A stretch of 64,000 bases of DNA, from the IMG/VR virus record IMGVR_UViG_3300028490_000005, positions 1 to 64,000 of that record. One strand, written 5' to 3'. Source of the DNA: a virus. The notes below the pieces were generated by a model, which was not told the DNA's origin, did not search any database, and saw only the letters and a program-made list of their open reading frames with translations. The position numbers were made by a program, and so were the translations under genes. This document shows positions 23,864 through 32,006 of this stretch, in pieces (position 1 is the first letter of the stretch; each line of letters opens with the position of its first letter).

Positions 23864-24685
23864 ATGACAAGTTGGGAAATGATTGAACGAAACGCAAAAG
23901 AAGTTAGAGAGAACGGGTATTATATTCAAAGAGGTATGCTTTCAAATTTAGATATTGAATGTATCCTTGACGTAACAATTCCTGCAATAGCTAATAATTA
24001 TACAGAAGAATATGTAGAAAAGCGTTTGTATAGAAAACGCGAGAATACTGAAGGGAGACAAGGCGATGCTGTATTAATGTCTATTGGTACACCAGATACA
24101 GCACCATTCATGTCGCTAGATGATAGATTCCCTTGTATTGGTGGGTTGTACTTAAGTTACGTGAACACATTAAGTCAACTCCTTTATGGTGATTTTAGAC
24201 TTGAAGATAATACAAAAGTTCTTGTAAATTATCAACAATACAAAGAAGGGGCAAGTAATTCTTTACCTTTCCACTTTGACGCTGAGATTTTCAAGGGTGA
24301 TTGGAACAAAGACTACATTAAGCTTGAAGAAGGGCTTATCCCTAGAATGGTAATGGTGGTTGTGCTTGAAAATGAAAATGATGGTAAGGGCTTACAAATC
24401 ATGACACCAAAGGGTGACATCATTGATTTAGACCTTGTTCCTGGAGACATTTTATATTTCGATAATACGGCTGTTCTACATGGTGTACCAGATGATCTTG
24501 ATAAAAAGCGTACAATGATTGGTTTCAGAAGTTTTGAAACTGAACCACTTTTATTCAATAAACTTGGGTTTATGGATGGAACGGGTGTTATTGAGATTGA
24601 TACACCATATGTCAAGGGTGAAGCGATTGAACTTACTACTGAAAACGCAAAAGAAGAACTAATAAGAGAAGGATGGTATTATTAA
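23864..24685 (+). CDS. 2-oxoglutarate/Fe(II) oxygenase-like protein
   Basis: 273 residues with a double-stranded beta-helix signature: 'LPFHFDAEIF' (His-x-Asp) near residue 137, 'LVPGDILYFDNTAVLHGVP' near 195 with the distal iron His, and 'KKRTMIGFR' near 217 supplying the oxoglutarate Arg. These enzymes hydroxylate or oxidise substrates using O2 and 2-oxoglutarate. Position directly after the dUMP hydroxymethylase makes a nucleotide, a DNA base or a modification precursor plausible substrates. It could also act on a small molecule. The overlap TAATG couples it to the next gene. Confidence 0.78.
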   Translation: MTSWEMIERNAKEVRENGYYIQRGMLSNLDIECILDVTIPAIANNYTEEYVEKRLYRKRENTEGRQGDAVLMSIGTPDTAPFMSLDDRFPCIGGLYLSYVNTLSQLLYGDFRLEDNTKVLVNYQQYKEGASNSLPFHFDAEIFKGDWNKDYIKLEEGLIPRMVMVVVLENENDGKGLQIMTPKGDIIDLDLVPGDILYFDNTAVLHGVPDDLDKKRTMIGFRSFETEPLLFNKLGFMDGTGVIEIDTPYVKGEAIELTTENAKEELIREGWYY

Positions 24686-24867
24686 TGAAAAAGTATAAAT
24701 ATTCAAAGTTGGTAGAGAAGGACATTGTTAAGAGATGTCCTTCTTGTGAGGGTTCTGGGCGTTGGTATGGTCATGGAGCATTCGGTGAACCAGAAAGTGA
24801 TACGTGTGGCAGATGTCGTGGTGAAGGTGTTATATTAAATTGGGATAATATTAATCGGGAAAAATGA
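24685..24867 (+). CDS. DnaJ-type zinc-ribbon protein
   Basis: 60 residues from ATG 24685. Two CxxCxGxG-like repeats, 'CPSCEGSGRW' and 'CGRCRGEGV', form a DnaJ-central-domain-like zinc site. Probably a small protein-interaction or nucleic-acid-binding module; no J domain present. Confidence 0.75.
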   Translation: MKKYKYSKLVEKDIVKRCPSCEGSGRWYGHGAFGEPESDTCGRCRGEGVILNWDNINREK

Positions 24868-25064
24868 TGATTGAAATTAATGATGTGAGACAACTTGACC
24901 AATTAAAAATCGGTGCTGATTTTAAGCTAGTCAGTGGGTTGAATATCCTCATCACCGATACGGGAATGAATTTAATCTTCATAGAAACTGAACATCTAAC
25001 CATAAAGGCGTTCCCACTTGGGGAAGGCATGTATAGATTTAAAGATAAACAAATAAACATTTAG
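24864..25064 (+). CDS. Small hypothetical protein
   Basis: 66 residues, four-base overlap with the zinc-ribbon gene. Hydrophobic beta-strand pattern, no recognised domain. Confidence 0.65.
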   Translation: MMIEINDVRQLDQLKIGADFKLVSGLNILITDTGMNLIFIETEHLTIKAFPLGEGMYRFKDKQINI

Positions 25065-25072
25065 GAAAAATA

Positions 25073-25615
25073 ATGATAAATATAAATTTTTTTGGTGGAC
25101 CTGGAACGGGAAAATCAACAACATCAACTGGAGTTTTCCATGCTATGAAAAAAGAAGGGTATAGTGTCGAATACGTTTCGGAATATGCTAAAGACCTTGT
25201 TTACAGTAAAGATTATTTCAAACTCAAAGATCAATTAATGATTTTGGCTAACCAATCTCATCCTTGGTTCAAATTAGAAGAACAAGTGGACTTTACTATT
25301 AATGATGGACCATTTCTTCTTGGGTTAGTATATTTACAAGACAACCCGCATATGCCAACTGAAGAGTTTAAAGCGTTCTTGGTAGCGATGTGGAATTCAT
25401 ATACCCACATTAACATATTCATTGAAAGAGACGTAGAAGCTCACGGTTATCAAGAATATGGGCGTGGTCAAACATTAGCAGAAGCTGTTGAAAAAGATAA
25501 CGAAATCAAACAAATCCTTTATGATAACAATATACCGTTCTTTTCAGTTGTGATGGGTGATGACACGGTTCAATATGCTCTTGATATTATTAAAGATTTG
25601 AAAAGGGGTAAATAA
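25073..25615 (+). CDS. P-loop ATPase/kinase, NadR/AAA_28-like
   Basis: 180 residues with Walker A 'FFGGPGTGKSTTS' at residue 5, 'YVSEYAKDLV' near 37, 'DGPFLLGLVY' near 84 (Asp of the Walker B region) and 'VEAHGYQEYGRGQ' lid-like arginine near 128. The layout is that of NadR-type kinases found in large phages. It could phosphorylate a nucleoside, an RNA/DNA end or a modification intermediate. Upstream of a dNMP kinase in the same operon. Confidence 0.78.
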   Translation: MININFFGGPGTGKSTTSTGVFHAMKKEGYSVEYVSEYAKDLVYSKDYFKLKDQLMILANQSHPWFKLEEQVDFTINDGPFLLGLVYLQDNPHMPTEEFKAFLVAMWNSYTHINIFIERDVEAHGYQEYGRGQTLAEAVEKDNEIKQILYDNNIPFFSVVMGDDTVQYALDIIKDLKRGK

Positions 25616-26167
25616 ATGGAAACAATTAAAATAGCGTTCATGGGTGTCAGTGGTAGTGGTAAAGATTACATTGTAGATGTAGCAAAAAAGAATTTCGAAT
25701 TCACGAGGTTCAGTTTCTCTGACCAACTAAAGAAATTGGGTGCTAAAATATACCCATGGTTGGAAAGTGATTATCCACCAGAAGAAAAGGAAAAGTCACT
25801 TAATATTAAGATTCCTGAGACTGGTGAAGTAATTACTAAATCACCAAGGGAAATTTGGCTAGAACTTAATAAAATGAGAAATGTAGAAGATAACTTATTT
25901 GTCAGGATGTTGGCTCATGAAATTTGGTTGACACAAGTTGACCGTCTAGTAATATCTGATATTAGAACGCAAAATGAATATGATTGGTGTGTGGAAAATG
26001 ATTTTACTATCATCGCCATAAAAGGGGATGCCAAACACCCTGAAAACTCATTTGATGACTGGGTTAGAGACATGATAGACATGGGTGAATATGATTTTGA
26101 ATTTACTAATGAATTTGATGGTCATGAAAAGATTGAGACTTTCTTTACAAGTTGCTTCGACCTTTAA
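25616..26167 (+). CDS. Deoxynucleoside monophosphate kinase, gp1-like
   Basis: 183 residues with Walker A 'GVSGSGKDY' at residue 10 and 'FSFSDQLKKLG' near 34, as in T4 gp1 and related dNMP kinases, then 'LVISDIRTQNEYDWC' near 109, the family's second conserved region. It would phosphorylate dNMPs, including hydroxymethyl-dUMP made by the TS homologue. It ends in an early promoter cassette, whose first TTTAAG contains its stop. Confidence 0.82.
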   Translation: METIKIAFMGVSGSGKDYIVDVAKKNFEFTRFSFSDQLKKLGAKIYPWLESDYPPEEKEKSLNIKIPETGEVITKSPREIWLELNKMRNVEDNLFVRMLAHEIWLTQVDRLVISDIRTQNEYDWCVENDFTIIAIKGDAKHPENSFDDWVRDMIDMGEYDFEFTNEFDGHEKIETFFTSCFDL

Positions 26168-26196
26168 GCAAGGTTTAAGTTACATTACGGTATAAT
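26163..26196 (+). promoter_or_regulatory. Early promoter cassette
   Basis: TTTAAGC / TTTAAGT, TTACGG, TATAAT at 26191-26196, followed by the shared leader. Confidence 0.85.
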
Positions 26197-26222
26197 AGAG
26201 TATAAAGTTTGAAAGGCTTAAA

Positions 26223-26438
26223 ATGGAAATATTAAATTTTATTTTACTGTTTGTTACAGTAACTTACGGTATCGTGTATGGAGTTAGAAATTGGGCATTA
26301 GGATTTATTGGTTTATTTGGAAGTGGTACTAGACAAAGCACTTTAGGTAATATTCTAGATGGTCTTTTTATGACAGCAGTTCTTTACTTCTTGACATACG
26401 GTAAAACGTTTATAGCAACTGTAATAGCAGGAGCTTAG
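26223..26438 (+). CDS. Small membrane protein
   Basis: 71 residues with two hydrophobic helices (residues 5-20 and 48-70) and a Gly/Ser/Arg loop. Strong early promoter. Inner-membrane location inferred; function unknown. Confidence 0.75.
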   Translation: MEILNFILLFVTVTYGIVYGVRNWALGFIGLFGSGTRQSTLGNILDGLFMTAVLYFLTYGKTFIATVIAGA

Positions 26439-26439
26439 T

Positions 26440-26703
26440 ATGAATTCTAACCAAACCATATCAGAACTTATAGATACAGTGATTTGTGGGAATAAAATTG
26501 CTGGAGATGTAACTTATACAAAAATGGCAAACTCTGTCACATTTAAAGAAATCAAACAATATTGTGACGAATACGAATATAATCTTGTTGGTTCATATTG
26601 GGCTCCAAGGGGTGACCATCAAATATACCCTAAACAAATGGGTACTGGGAACACAATCAGTAAATTGGATTTTTTCGATAAAATAATTAAACAATCTTTT
26701 TAA
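26440..26703 (+). CDS. Small hypothetical protein
   Basis: 87 residues, follows the membrane gene by one base. Contains 'DEYEYNLVGSYWAPRGDHQ'. Stop lies in the next promoter cassette. No domain recognised. Confidence 0.7.
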   Translation: MNSNQTISELIDTVICGNKIAGDVTYTKMANSVTFKEIKQYCDEYEYNLVGSYWAPRGDHQIYPKQMGTGNTISKLDFFDKIIKQSF

Positions 26704-26732
26704 GCAAGGTTTAAGCGAAGTTACGGTATAAT
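26699..26732 (+). promoter_or_regulatory. Early promoter cassette
   Basis: Overlaps the preceding stop; TATAAT at 26727-26732; shared leader follows. Confidence 0.85.
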
Positions 26733-26762
26733 AGAGTATATTAAAAGTTTGAAAGGCTTAAA

Positions 26763-27119
26763 ATGGTTTACACAGAATTAAAGTTTGTTAGATTGATGGA
26801 AGAATTAGATGCAATGAGAGATGAAATGTCAGATTTGGGTGGTGAGTTCAACTCAATTGAAGATAGAGATGCAGATTACGAAACACATGATGAAGAGGGA
26901 GATATTCTACCTGATAGTTTTGACCGTTTAGAAGAAATTGAAATTTTAATCGAAATTCTAGAAGCTAAAGAAACTGATATTGCTAAACAACTTGGTGTTA
27001 CGGCAATGGTTCTCGAAACACATTTCGACTCTTGTATCACCAATAGATGGGAAATTTACGCTCAAGTAATGAGTGCAGATATTGTTCCAATTCACACCAC
27101 TAAAAATAGAAAGGTTTAA
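26763..27119 (+). CDS. Acidic coiled-coil-like protein
   Basis: 118 residues, strongly acidic, heptad-like Glu/Leu patterns in two helices. No recognised domain. Confidence 0.75.
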   Translation: MVYTELKFVRLMEELDAMRDEMSDLGGEFNSIEDRDADYETHDEEGDILPDSFDRLEEIEILIEILEAKETDIAKQLGVTAMVLETHFDSCITNRWEIYAQVMSADIVPIHTTKNRKV

Positions 27120-27120
27120 A

Positions 27121-27420
27121 ATGAAATTATCAGTAAAATTAGACATTGTAACAATAGTTTACAAACCAACCAACGCAGAAATTTTTAAGTGTGTTCAGTT
27201 CAACCAAAGTGAAGATGACACTATCTCAAATATTCCAAATAAAATTGATCACAACTTTACACCATCCCCTGAACATTTAGAGGAACTTGAGCAAAGTATG
27301 GTGATGTATGACGGTGAGCTAAATATCGAAGGGTACGAAGATCTATATAGGTTTTTGAGTAATGTCGAAGGGCACGATTTCTTTGATGTAAATTATTCTT
27401 CTCAAACTGTGGAGTTTTAA
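27121..27420 (+). CDS. Small hypothetical protein
   Basis: 99 residues from ATG 27121, after a GAAAGGTTTAAA leader. Acidic; no recognised domain. Stop lies within the next promoter cassette. Confidence 0.7.
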   Translation: MKLSVKLDIVTIVYKPTNAEIFKCVQFNQSEDDTISNIPNKIDHNFTPSPEHLEELEQSMVMYDGELNIEGYEDLYRFLSNVEGHDFFDVNYSSQTVEF

Positions 27421-27449
27421 GCAAGGTTTAAGCTATATTAGGGTATAAT
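27416..27449 (+). promoter_or_regulatory. Early promoter cassette
   Basis: TTTTAAGC / TTTAAGC and GGGTATAAT (TATAAT 27444-27449). Confidence 0.8.
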
Positions 27450-27474
27450 AGTATATAAAATATAAAGGCTTAAA

Positions 27475-27648
27475 ATGGACATAGATCTTACAGACGGAAA
27501 ACGTTTATTTATAGACACTAAAGGGCTTGGAGAAATCTTAATTAAAGAAACTTCAAAAGGCTTAGAAATCTCTGCTACCAACGCTTCAATTTTAATTAAG
27601 CCACGTGGAGAAAACGCAATCACCATTATCAATCAGGAGATAGAATGA
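27475..27648 (+). CDS. Very small protein before the Thg1-like gene
   Basis: 57 residues, promoter and AAAGGCTTAAA leader immediately upstream, four-base overlap (ATGA) with the Thg1-like gene. No domain recognised. Confidence 0.7.
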   Translation: MDIDLTDGKRLFIDTKGLGEILIKETSKGLEISATNASILIKPRGENAITIINQEIE

Positions 27649-28541
27649 AATCAAAATTTGAAACATTAGGTGATAGACTCAAAGACTATGAAGCTCAATA
27701 TGAATATTATATTTGGTCAGATAAACATATTGTAGTACGAATTGACGGGCACAAGTTCTCAAAGTATACTAAGGGGTTCAAGCGACCATTTGACGAAATT
27801 CTTTCAAAAGCTATGGAACAAACGACTATTGATTTGGTTCAAGAGTTTCAAGCCGTTGTAGGATATACACAAAGCGATGAAATTACATTAGTAATTCCTT
27901 CACCGAAGCCTAAAAAAGTTCATTACAACAAGTTACCTTCACAAGATTTGAAGCACACGTATTCAGGTAGAATTCAGAAGATTGCTTCATTAACTGCGGG
28001 GTTCGCTACTATGGCGTTCAACAGACATTTATTATCTCTTTACAAAGAACAAAAAATATTAGAGAAGGATTTAGATCAAACTCACGGAATAGAATACAGA
28101 AGGGAATTTGGGAAATATATGAATACTATTGAGGGCAAACTTGGCAAGGCTTGGTTTGATTCCCGTGTTTACGCTGTACCAAACGACGTAGAAGCGTTCA
28201 ACTCTGTTCTATGGCGAGTTAGGGATGCAGAAAAGAACAGCCGTTCAATGTTCGCTCAGGCTCATTGTAGTCACAAGGCACTTCAAAACATGTCTGGTAG
28301 AGAGCAAGTAGATTTCTGTAAGGAAACGACGGGTGAAGATTGGGATCTTGTTGATGATAGATATAAGTACGGAATTCTCGTAAAGAAAGAGAAGTACATG
28401 AAAGCTGTTGATTTCGACCAAAATGATACAGTGTATGAAGGTCCAGAAGAAGTTGAAAGAACTCGGTTGGTTTCATTTAGTAAACATCTAGTATTCAGCG
28501 AAGAAAACGTTGAATTGATTATGAGTAAGTATAAAGGATAA
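27645..28541 (+). CDS. thg1: Thg1-like 3'-5' RNA polymerase / tRNA-His guanylyltransferase family
   Basis: 298 residues. N-terminal 'VVRIDGHKFSKYTKGFKRPFD' region near residue 30 and 'YTQSDEITL' near 74 carry the metal-binding aspartates of the Thg1 palm domain. Thg1-like proteins add nucleotides to the 5' end of RNA in the 3'-5' direction, either G-1 on tRNA-His or repair of 5'-truncated tRNA. An Rnl2-type RNA ligase is encoded 400 bases downstream, so an RNA-repair role is attractive. The central 'KLPSQDLKHTYSGRIQKIAS' region suggests a long RNA-binding insertion. Confidence 0.9.
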   Translation: MKSKFETLGDRLKDYEAQYEYYIWSDKHIVVRIDGHKFSKYTKGFKRPFDEILSKAMEQTTIDLVQEFQAVVGYTQSDEITLVIPSPKPKKVHYNKLPSQDLKHTYSGRIQKIASLTAGFATMAFNRHLLSLYKEQKILEKDLDQTHGIEYRREFGKYMNTIEGKLGKAWFDSRVYAVPNDVEAFNSVLWRVRDAEKNSRSMFAQAHCSHKALQNMSGREQVDFCKETTGEDWDLVDDRYKYGILVKKEKYMKAVDFDQNDTVYEGPEEVERTRLVSFSKHLVFSEENVELIMSKYKG

Positions 28542-28543
28542 AT

Positions 28544-28762
28544 GTGAATTATATTACACAGAAGATTAAAGATTATTTTACAAAAGAAAACGCTACTAAG
28601 GTCTTAGAAGTTGGTGTAGACGGAGCGACAGAAGTTGCCCATGGTTTTCTTAATGGGATTTTAATGAAGATAGTTTTTACGGTATTCGTAATAATTTTAC
28701 TCATTGGTGGTGGCTGTGTAGGTACAAATATGGCAATAGATGCTGTAACAACTAAAGGATAA
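28544..28762 (+). CDS. Small single-pass membrane protein
   Basis: 72 residues from GTG 28544, basic N-terminal half and one hydrophobic helix at about 41-62 (KIVFTVFVIILLIGGGCVG). Function unknown. Confidence 0.7.
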   Translation: MNYITQKIKDYFTKENATKVLEVGVDGATEVAHGFLNGILMKIVFTVFVIILLIGGGCVGTNMAIDAVTTKG

Positions 28763-28764
28763 TT

Positions 28765-28947
28765 ATGGAATTCTTAAATGCACATTCATCTACTTGGTGG
28801 ATTAAAGATATGGCAGTTTCGGAGTTGTTTACACATGTATATGAACCAATCAACCCTTTCTACCACAACAGTGGGGAAATAGTTCCATCAAACACAAAAC
28901 GCGTAAATCTTAGAAAGAAACGAAAATTAAAGAATAAAAGGAAATAA
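28765..28947 (+). CDS. Small protein with basic tail
   Basis: 60 residues ending in a Lys/Arg-only stretch, suggesting nucleic-acid contact. Lies directly before the RNA ligase with AAAGG between. Confidence 0.65.
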   Translation: MEFLNAHSSTWWIKDMAVSELFTHVYEPINPFYHNSGEIVPSNTKRVNLRKKRKLKNKRK

Positions 28948-28948
28948 C

Positions 28949-29983
28949 ATGACACCAAAATTAATTAAAATGCCATCAATTGCACAATTCAATCAAGTAA
29001 TTAAAGATATCCAACATGATGCTAGATATGCTGGTCAGGACGTAAATGATGAGCCAATATATAACAGAAATGCAAAACTGCCAACGGTTATATTTTTCGG
29101 TTCAGTTAAGCTGCATGGAACAAATGCATCAATTTGTTATGATGGTGAAAACCTTTGGGCACAATCTAAGGGTAGTGTTTTAACCATCGAAAGCGATAAT
29201 TATGGTTTTGCGTCATTTGTTGAAATGAACAAAGAATATTTGACAAGTGAACTTAAGATTATGCGTGACACATTTAATCTTCAAAAGGTTTGTGTGTATG
29301 GTGAGTGGGCTGGTAAGGGTATCCAAAAGGGTGTAGCAATTTCTGAAATCAATAAAACCTTCTTTGCATTTGGTATTAAATTTCTACGATTAAATTCAGA
29401 AGTGTTTGAGTGGGTGCAAAAACCATCAGTTGTCTTAAAGCACTTCAGTGACGGTAACAGAATTCGCTCAATATTCGAATTTGATACATATTACGTTGAA
29501 ATTGATATCAATAACCCAAAAGCTATGCAAAACGACATGATTAAAATCACTGATGGAATTGATAAAATGTGTCCAGTAGCTCGTGATCTTGGTCATATTG
29601 GTCATGGTGAAGGCGTTGTTTGGGTTGGTTGGTATAATGACAATAAGTACAACTTTAAGATCAAAGGACTAAGTCATGCAAATTCTAATGTTAAGACACT
29701 AAAGCCAGTTGATGAAGAAAAGGAAAATGCTAAAATTGCTTTCGCTAACTATGCTACACCAGCATGGAGACTAGAGCAAATGTACAAAGAAACATTCGGT
29801 GAAGGTCAAGGTGATATCAAGAGAACGGGGGAATTCCTTAAAGCTGTTGTATCTGATGTTATGAAGGAAGAGCTACTGAATATGTCAGAAGCTAACCTTG
29901 AGCCAAAAGAAGTTAATGGTATGATTTCTAAAATTGCTAGAACTTGGTTCATGGAGCAGTTAGATAGAGAGGTTCTTGGATGA
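28949..29983 (+). CDS. rnlB: RNA ligase, Rnl2 (gp24.1)-type
   Basis: 344 residues with nucleotidyltransferase motif I 'VKLHGTNAS' near residue 53 (AMP-accepting Lys), motif III 'VYGEWAGKGIQKG' near 115, motif IV 'EGVVWVG' near 222 and motif V 'NFKIKG' near 236. The KxHGTN form and overall length match T4 RNA ligase 2, which seals nicks in duplex RNA. With the neighbouring Thg1-like polymerase it could form a repair pair for cleaved host or phage tRNA. ATG supported by AAAGGAAAT. Confidence 0.9.
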   Translation: MTPKLIKMPSIAQFNQVIKDIQHDARYAGQDVNDEPIYNRNAKLPTVIFFGSVKLHGTNASICYDGENLWAQSKGSVLTIESDNYGFASFVEMNKEYLTSELKIMRDTFNLQKVCVYGEWAGKGIQKGVAISEINKTFFAFGIKFLRLNSEVFEWVQKPSVVLKHFSDGNRIRSIFEFDTYYVEIDINNPKAMQNDMIKITDGIDKMCPVARDLGHIGHGEGVVWVGWYNDNKYNFKIKGLSHANSNVKTLKPVDEEKENAKIAFANYATPAWRLEQMYKETFGEGQGDIKRTGEFLKAVVSDVMKEELLNMSEANLEPKEVNGMISKIARTWFMEQLDREVLG

Positions 29984-30237
29984 GCCTTGCCCAAACTAGA
30001 TTAGACATAACTCATAATAGAGTTGTCACTGAAAAATACCAAACGATGTTACGAAAAGCTGATGACTACATACAAGCCCATTTACTTGATATCGATGAGG
30101 TTGAAAAGAGAAAAATCCTAGTATGTGATCATATTAGGAAAACGAGAATAAAATTTGTAAATTGGACAGACGAACAGATATTAGACAGATTTGAGAAACT
30201 TAATGAAAAACATGAACGGGAAGAGGAATTAGTATGA
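29980..30237 (+). CDS. Small helical protein
   Basis: 85 residues, charged and helical throughout, four-base overlaps on both sides. No recognised domain; probably co-translated with RNA ligase. Confidence 0.7.
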   Translation: MSLAQTRLDITHNRVVTEKYQTMLRKADDYIQAHLLDIDEVEKRKILVCDHIRKTRIKFVNWTDEQILDRFEKLNEKHEREEELV

Positions 30238-30626
30238 TTAAAATTACGAATAAAGTTAAAAAACACGTGAAAAAGAACCCAACGTCTCAGTATCAGTTAA
30301 TTGTAACTTTCGACGATGGAGACGATATACTACATATGGGTCTAACACCAGAATTGCTAGAAAAATTAACATCAGCTTATGATGCTTTCAGAGAGAGATT
30401 AGATGCTGATTGGAATAAATGGTGTAACCCAGAATCTTATCAAATTAAAGAACTATTTGAAGAATTTGGCGTAATTGAAGAAGATGAGGATGAATATGAT
30501 TTTCTTGAATTAGAATATTGGTCATGGAGTAATGAATATCCTGACCCTATGGCAAGAGTTGATGGTTATACTATCACGTATTGGGATGAAAATGGTATAG
30601 AATGGAATACGGAGGTACAAAAATAA
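30234..30626 (+). CDS. Acidic hypothetical protein
   Basis: 130 residues, basic first 15 residues then very acidic with many Trp/Tyr ('YWSWSNEY'). Four-base overlap with neighbour. No domain recognised. Confidence 0.7.
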   Translation: MIKITNKVKKHVKKNPTSQYQLIVTFDDGDDILHMGLTPELLEKLTSAYDAFRERLDADWNKWCNPESYQIKELFEEFGVIEEDEDEYDFLELEYWSWSNEYPDPMARVDGYTITYWDENGIEWNTEVQK

Positions 30627-30901
30627 TGGACACAAGAAACGCATTAGGTCAACCAATTAATGTTGGTGACTGGTTAGGGCATTCAAATAGGACGGCTGGG
30701 GTTGTAGAGGTTACAACTGGGCAAGTCAAAGAAATTAATGACGGTAAAGTTGTATTGGAAAACGTGCATAGAGGGAGAGCTTCTTATGAAGATGTGATCT
30801 CACAAATTAAAGTAAAACGCTCAGTTGTTACTCTAGTTGCGAATTCACTTTTCCCAATACAATCAGTAATTATGTGGGATGGTATTATTCAAGATGTTTA
30901 A
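30626..30901 (+). CDS. Small hypothetical protein
   Basis: 91 residues from ATG 30626 (one-base overlap with preceding stop, GGAGG upstream). Contains 'GQPINVGDWLGHSNRTAG', an SH3-like barrel pattern seen in small phage proteins. Function unknown. Confidence 0.7.
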   Translation: MDTRNALGQPINVGDWLGHSNRTAGVVEVTTGQVKEINDGKVVLENVHRGRASYEDVISQIKVKRSVVTLVANSLFPIQSVIMWDGIIQDV

Positions 30902-31223
30902 ATTTATTTGTGAGGGTGGACACGTTTATAGTCAAAATGATATGGACGAACATTACATTTCACCCACTGCTGTTGGTGAACTTTATGGTATTAGACCAGC
31001 TAAGTGTATTTGGAAAAAGAGACATATATACTCAGAAACTGGAGCAAGTGAAACAATTTACCTCACGCCAGACAGTAGTGGTAAATATGATTTAGTGGAT
31101 GAAGTTGTACGCCAAATTAATCAACGTATTATACCGAAGGTGTTAAATAGACAAATTACATCTATTGAAAACTTCTCATTCTTCCAAAGACTGAAATTCC
31201 TATTCACTTCGAGATTAGTTTAA
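30894..31223 (+). CDS. Small hypothetical protein
   Basis: 109 residues from ATG 30894, overlapping the preceding gene by eight bases; mixed charge, no recognised domain. Confidence 0.65.
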   Translation: MFKFICEGGHVYSQNDMDEHYISPTAVGELYGIRPAKCIWKKRHIYSETGASETIYLTPDSSGKYDLVDEVVRQINQRIIPKVLNRQITSIENFSFFQRLKFLFTSRLV

Positions 31224-31573
31224 TGGATTGCACTGAATATAAATTCGACTATTGGAAACGCATAGTCATTAAGGATATCATCGGTGCTGAATATAGATGG
31301 TATGTTAATGTAGAAGACGTTTTCCAAGGGGTTGATATTAACCGTTGTGACGATTGTTTGGTTGAAGGCTATGTTTCAATCAGTATTGTTTTTAATATGC
31401 AAGATATGAGTACACATGAACTTGATTGTACTCTACAGTCCATGGGATTGAAAAAGTTAAATTTTACGGATTTAGACCTGATGGGTGAACTAATTACCAC
31501 TGAGAGTGGCTTCTTGTGTGAGCATTGTAATGATATATTAGAAGAGTTTGATATATTGGATTTAAGTCAATAA
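31223..31573 (+). CDS. Small acidic Cys-containing protein
   Basis: 116 residues with 'CDDC' and 'CEHCND', a possible zinc site. One-base overlap with preceding stop. Function unknown. Confidence 0.65.
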   Translation: MDCTEYKFDYWKRIVIKDIIGAEYRWYVNVEDVFQGVDINRCDDCLVEGYVSISIVFNMQDMSTHELDCTLQSMGLKKLNFTDLDLMGELITTESGFLCEHCNDILEEFDILDLSQ

Positions 31574-31593
31574 TAAGGTTACGACGCTATAAT
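31561..31593 (+). promoter_or_regulatory. Early-type promoter
   Basis: TTTAAG, TAAGG, ACGCTATAAT (31588-31593). The -10 ends five bases before the next ATG, implying a leaderless or almost leaderless message. Confidence 0.6.
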
Positions 31594-31598
31594 AAGTT

Positions 31599-32006
31599 AT
31601 GGATATATTTAAAGAACTGGAACTCGCAGAATCAGAGTTGAACACATTAGATCACATTGATATTTGGTTTCACCGAACTTTCGGTGGGTTCATTGACTTC
31701 TTCAGGTATGATTTACCACAAGGGATTAAAAACTTCTGGTATTATAGGAAAGTAATATGGAGACACCGTTGGTATGACTATGGTTTTGCCGATGACGTTG
31801 TTCGTAGGTTGTATGAAGATAGGTCTGAAAATTGGCACAAGAGCCACTATGTAGGATTTGAAAAAGATGCTTTACAACTTGACATAATCGTAGAACTTTT
31901 TAAAAGACTAGAAGATGCCGAATTCTTGACAGTAGAAGATGACCCTGAAGATAAAATCAGAAAAGAAATTTACAGAAGAATAGCGAGGAAACGATATTGG
32001 GATTAA
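31599..32006 (+). CDS. Hypothetical protein before UvsY
   Basis: 135 residues, rich in Arg, Trp and Tyr, with an acidic N terminus. Overlaps UvsY by ten bases. No recognised domain. Confidence 0.7.
   Translation: MDIFKELELAESELNTLDHIDIWFHRTFGGFIDFFRYDLPQGIKNFWYYRKVIWRHRWYDYGFADDVVRRLYEDRSENWHKSHYVGFEKDALQLDIIVELFKRLEDAEFLTVEDDPEDKIRKEIYRRIARKRYWD

Noticed and set aside
30874-31095. Alternative + strand frame opposite the 30894-31223 gene
   Set aside because: It begins inside the preceding gene, has no ribosome site and is fully overlapped by the better-supported frame.
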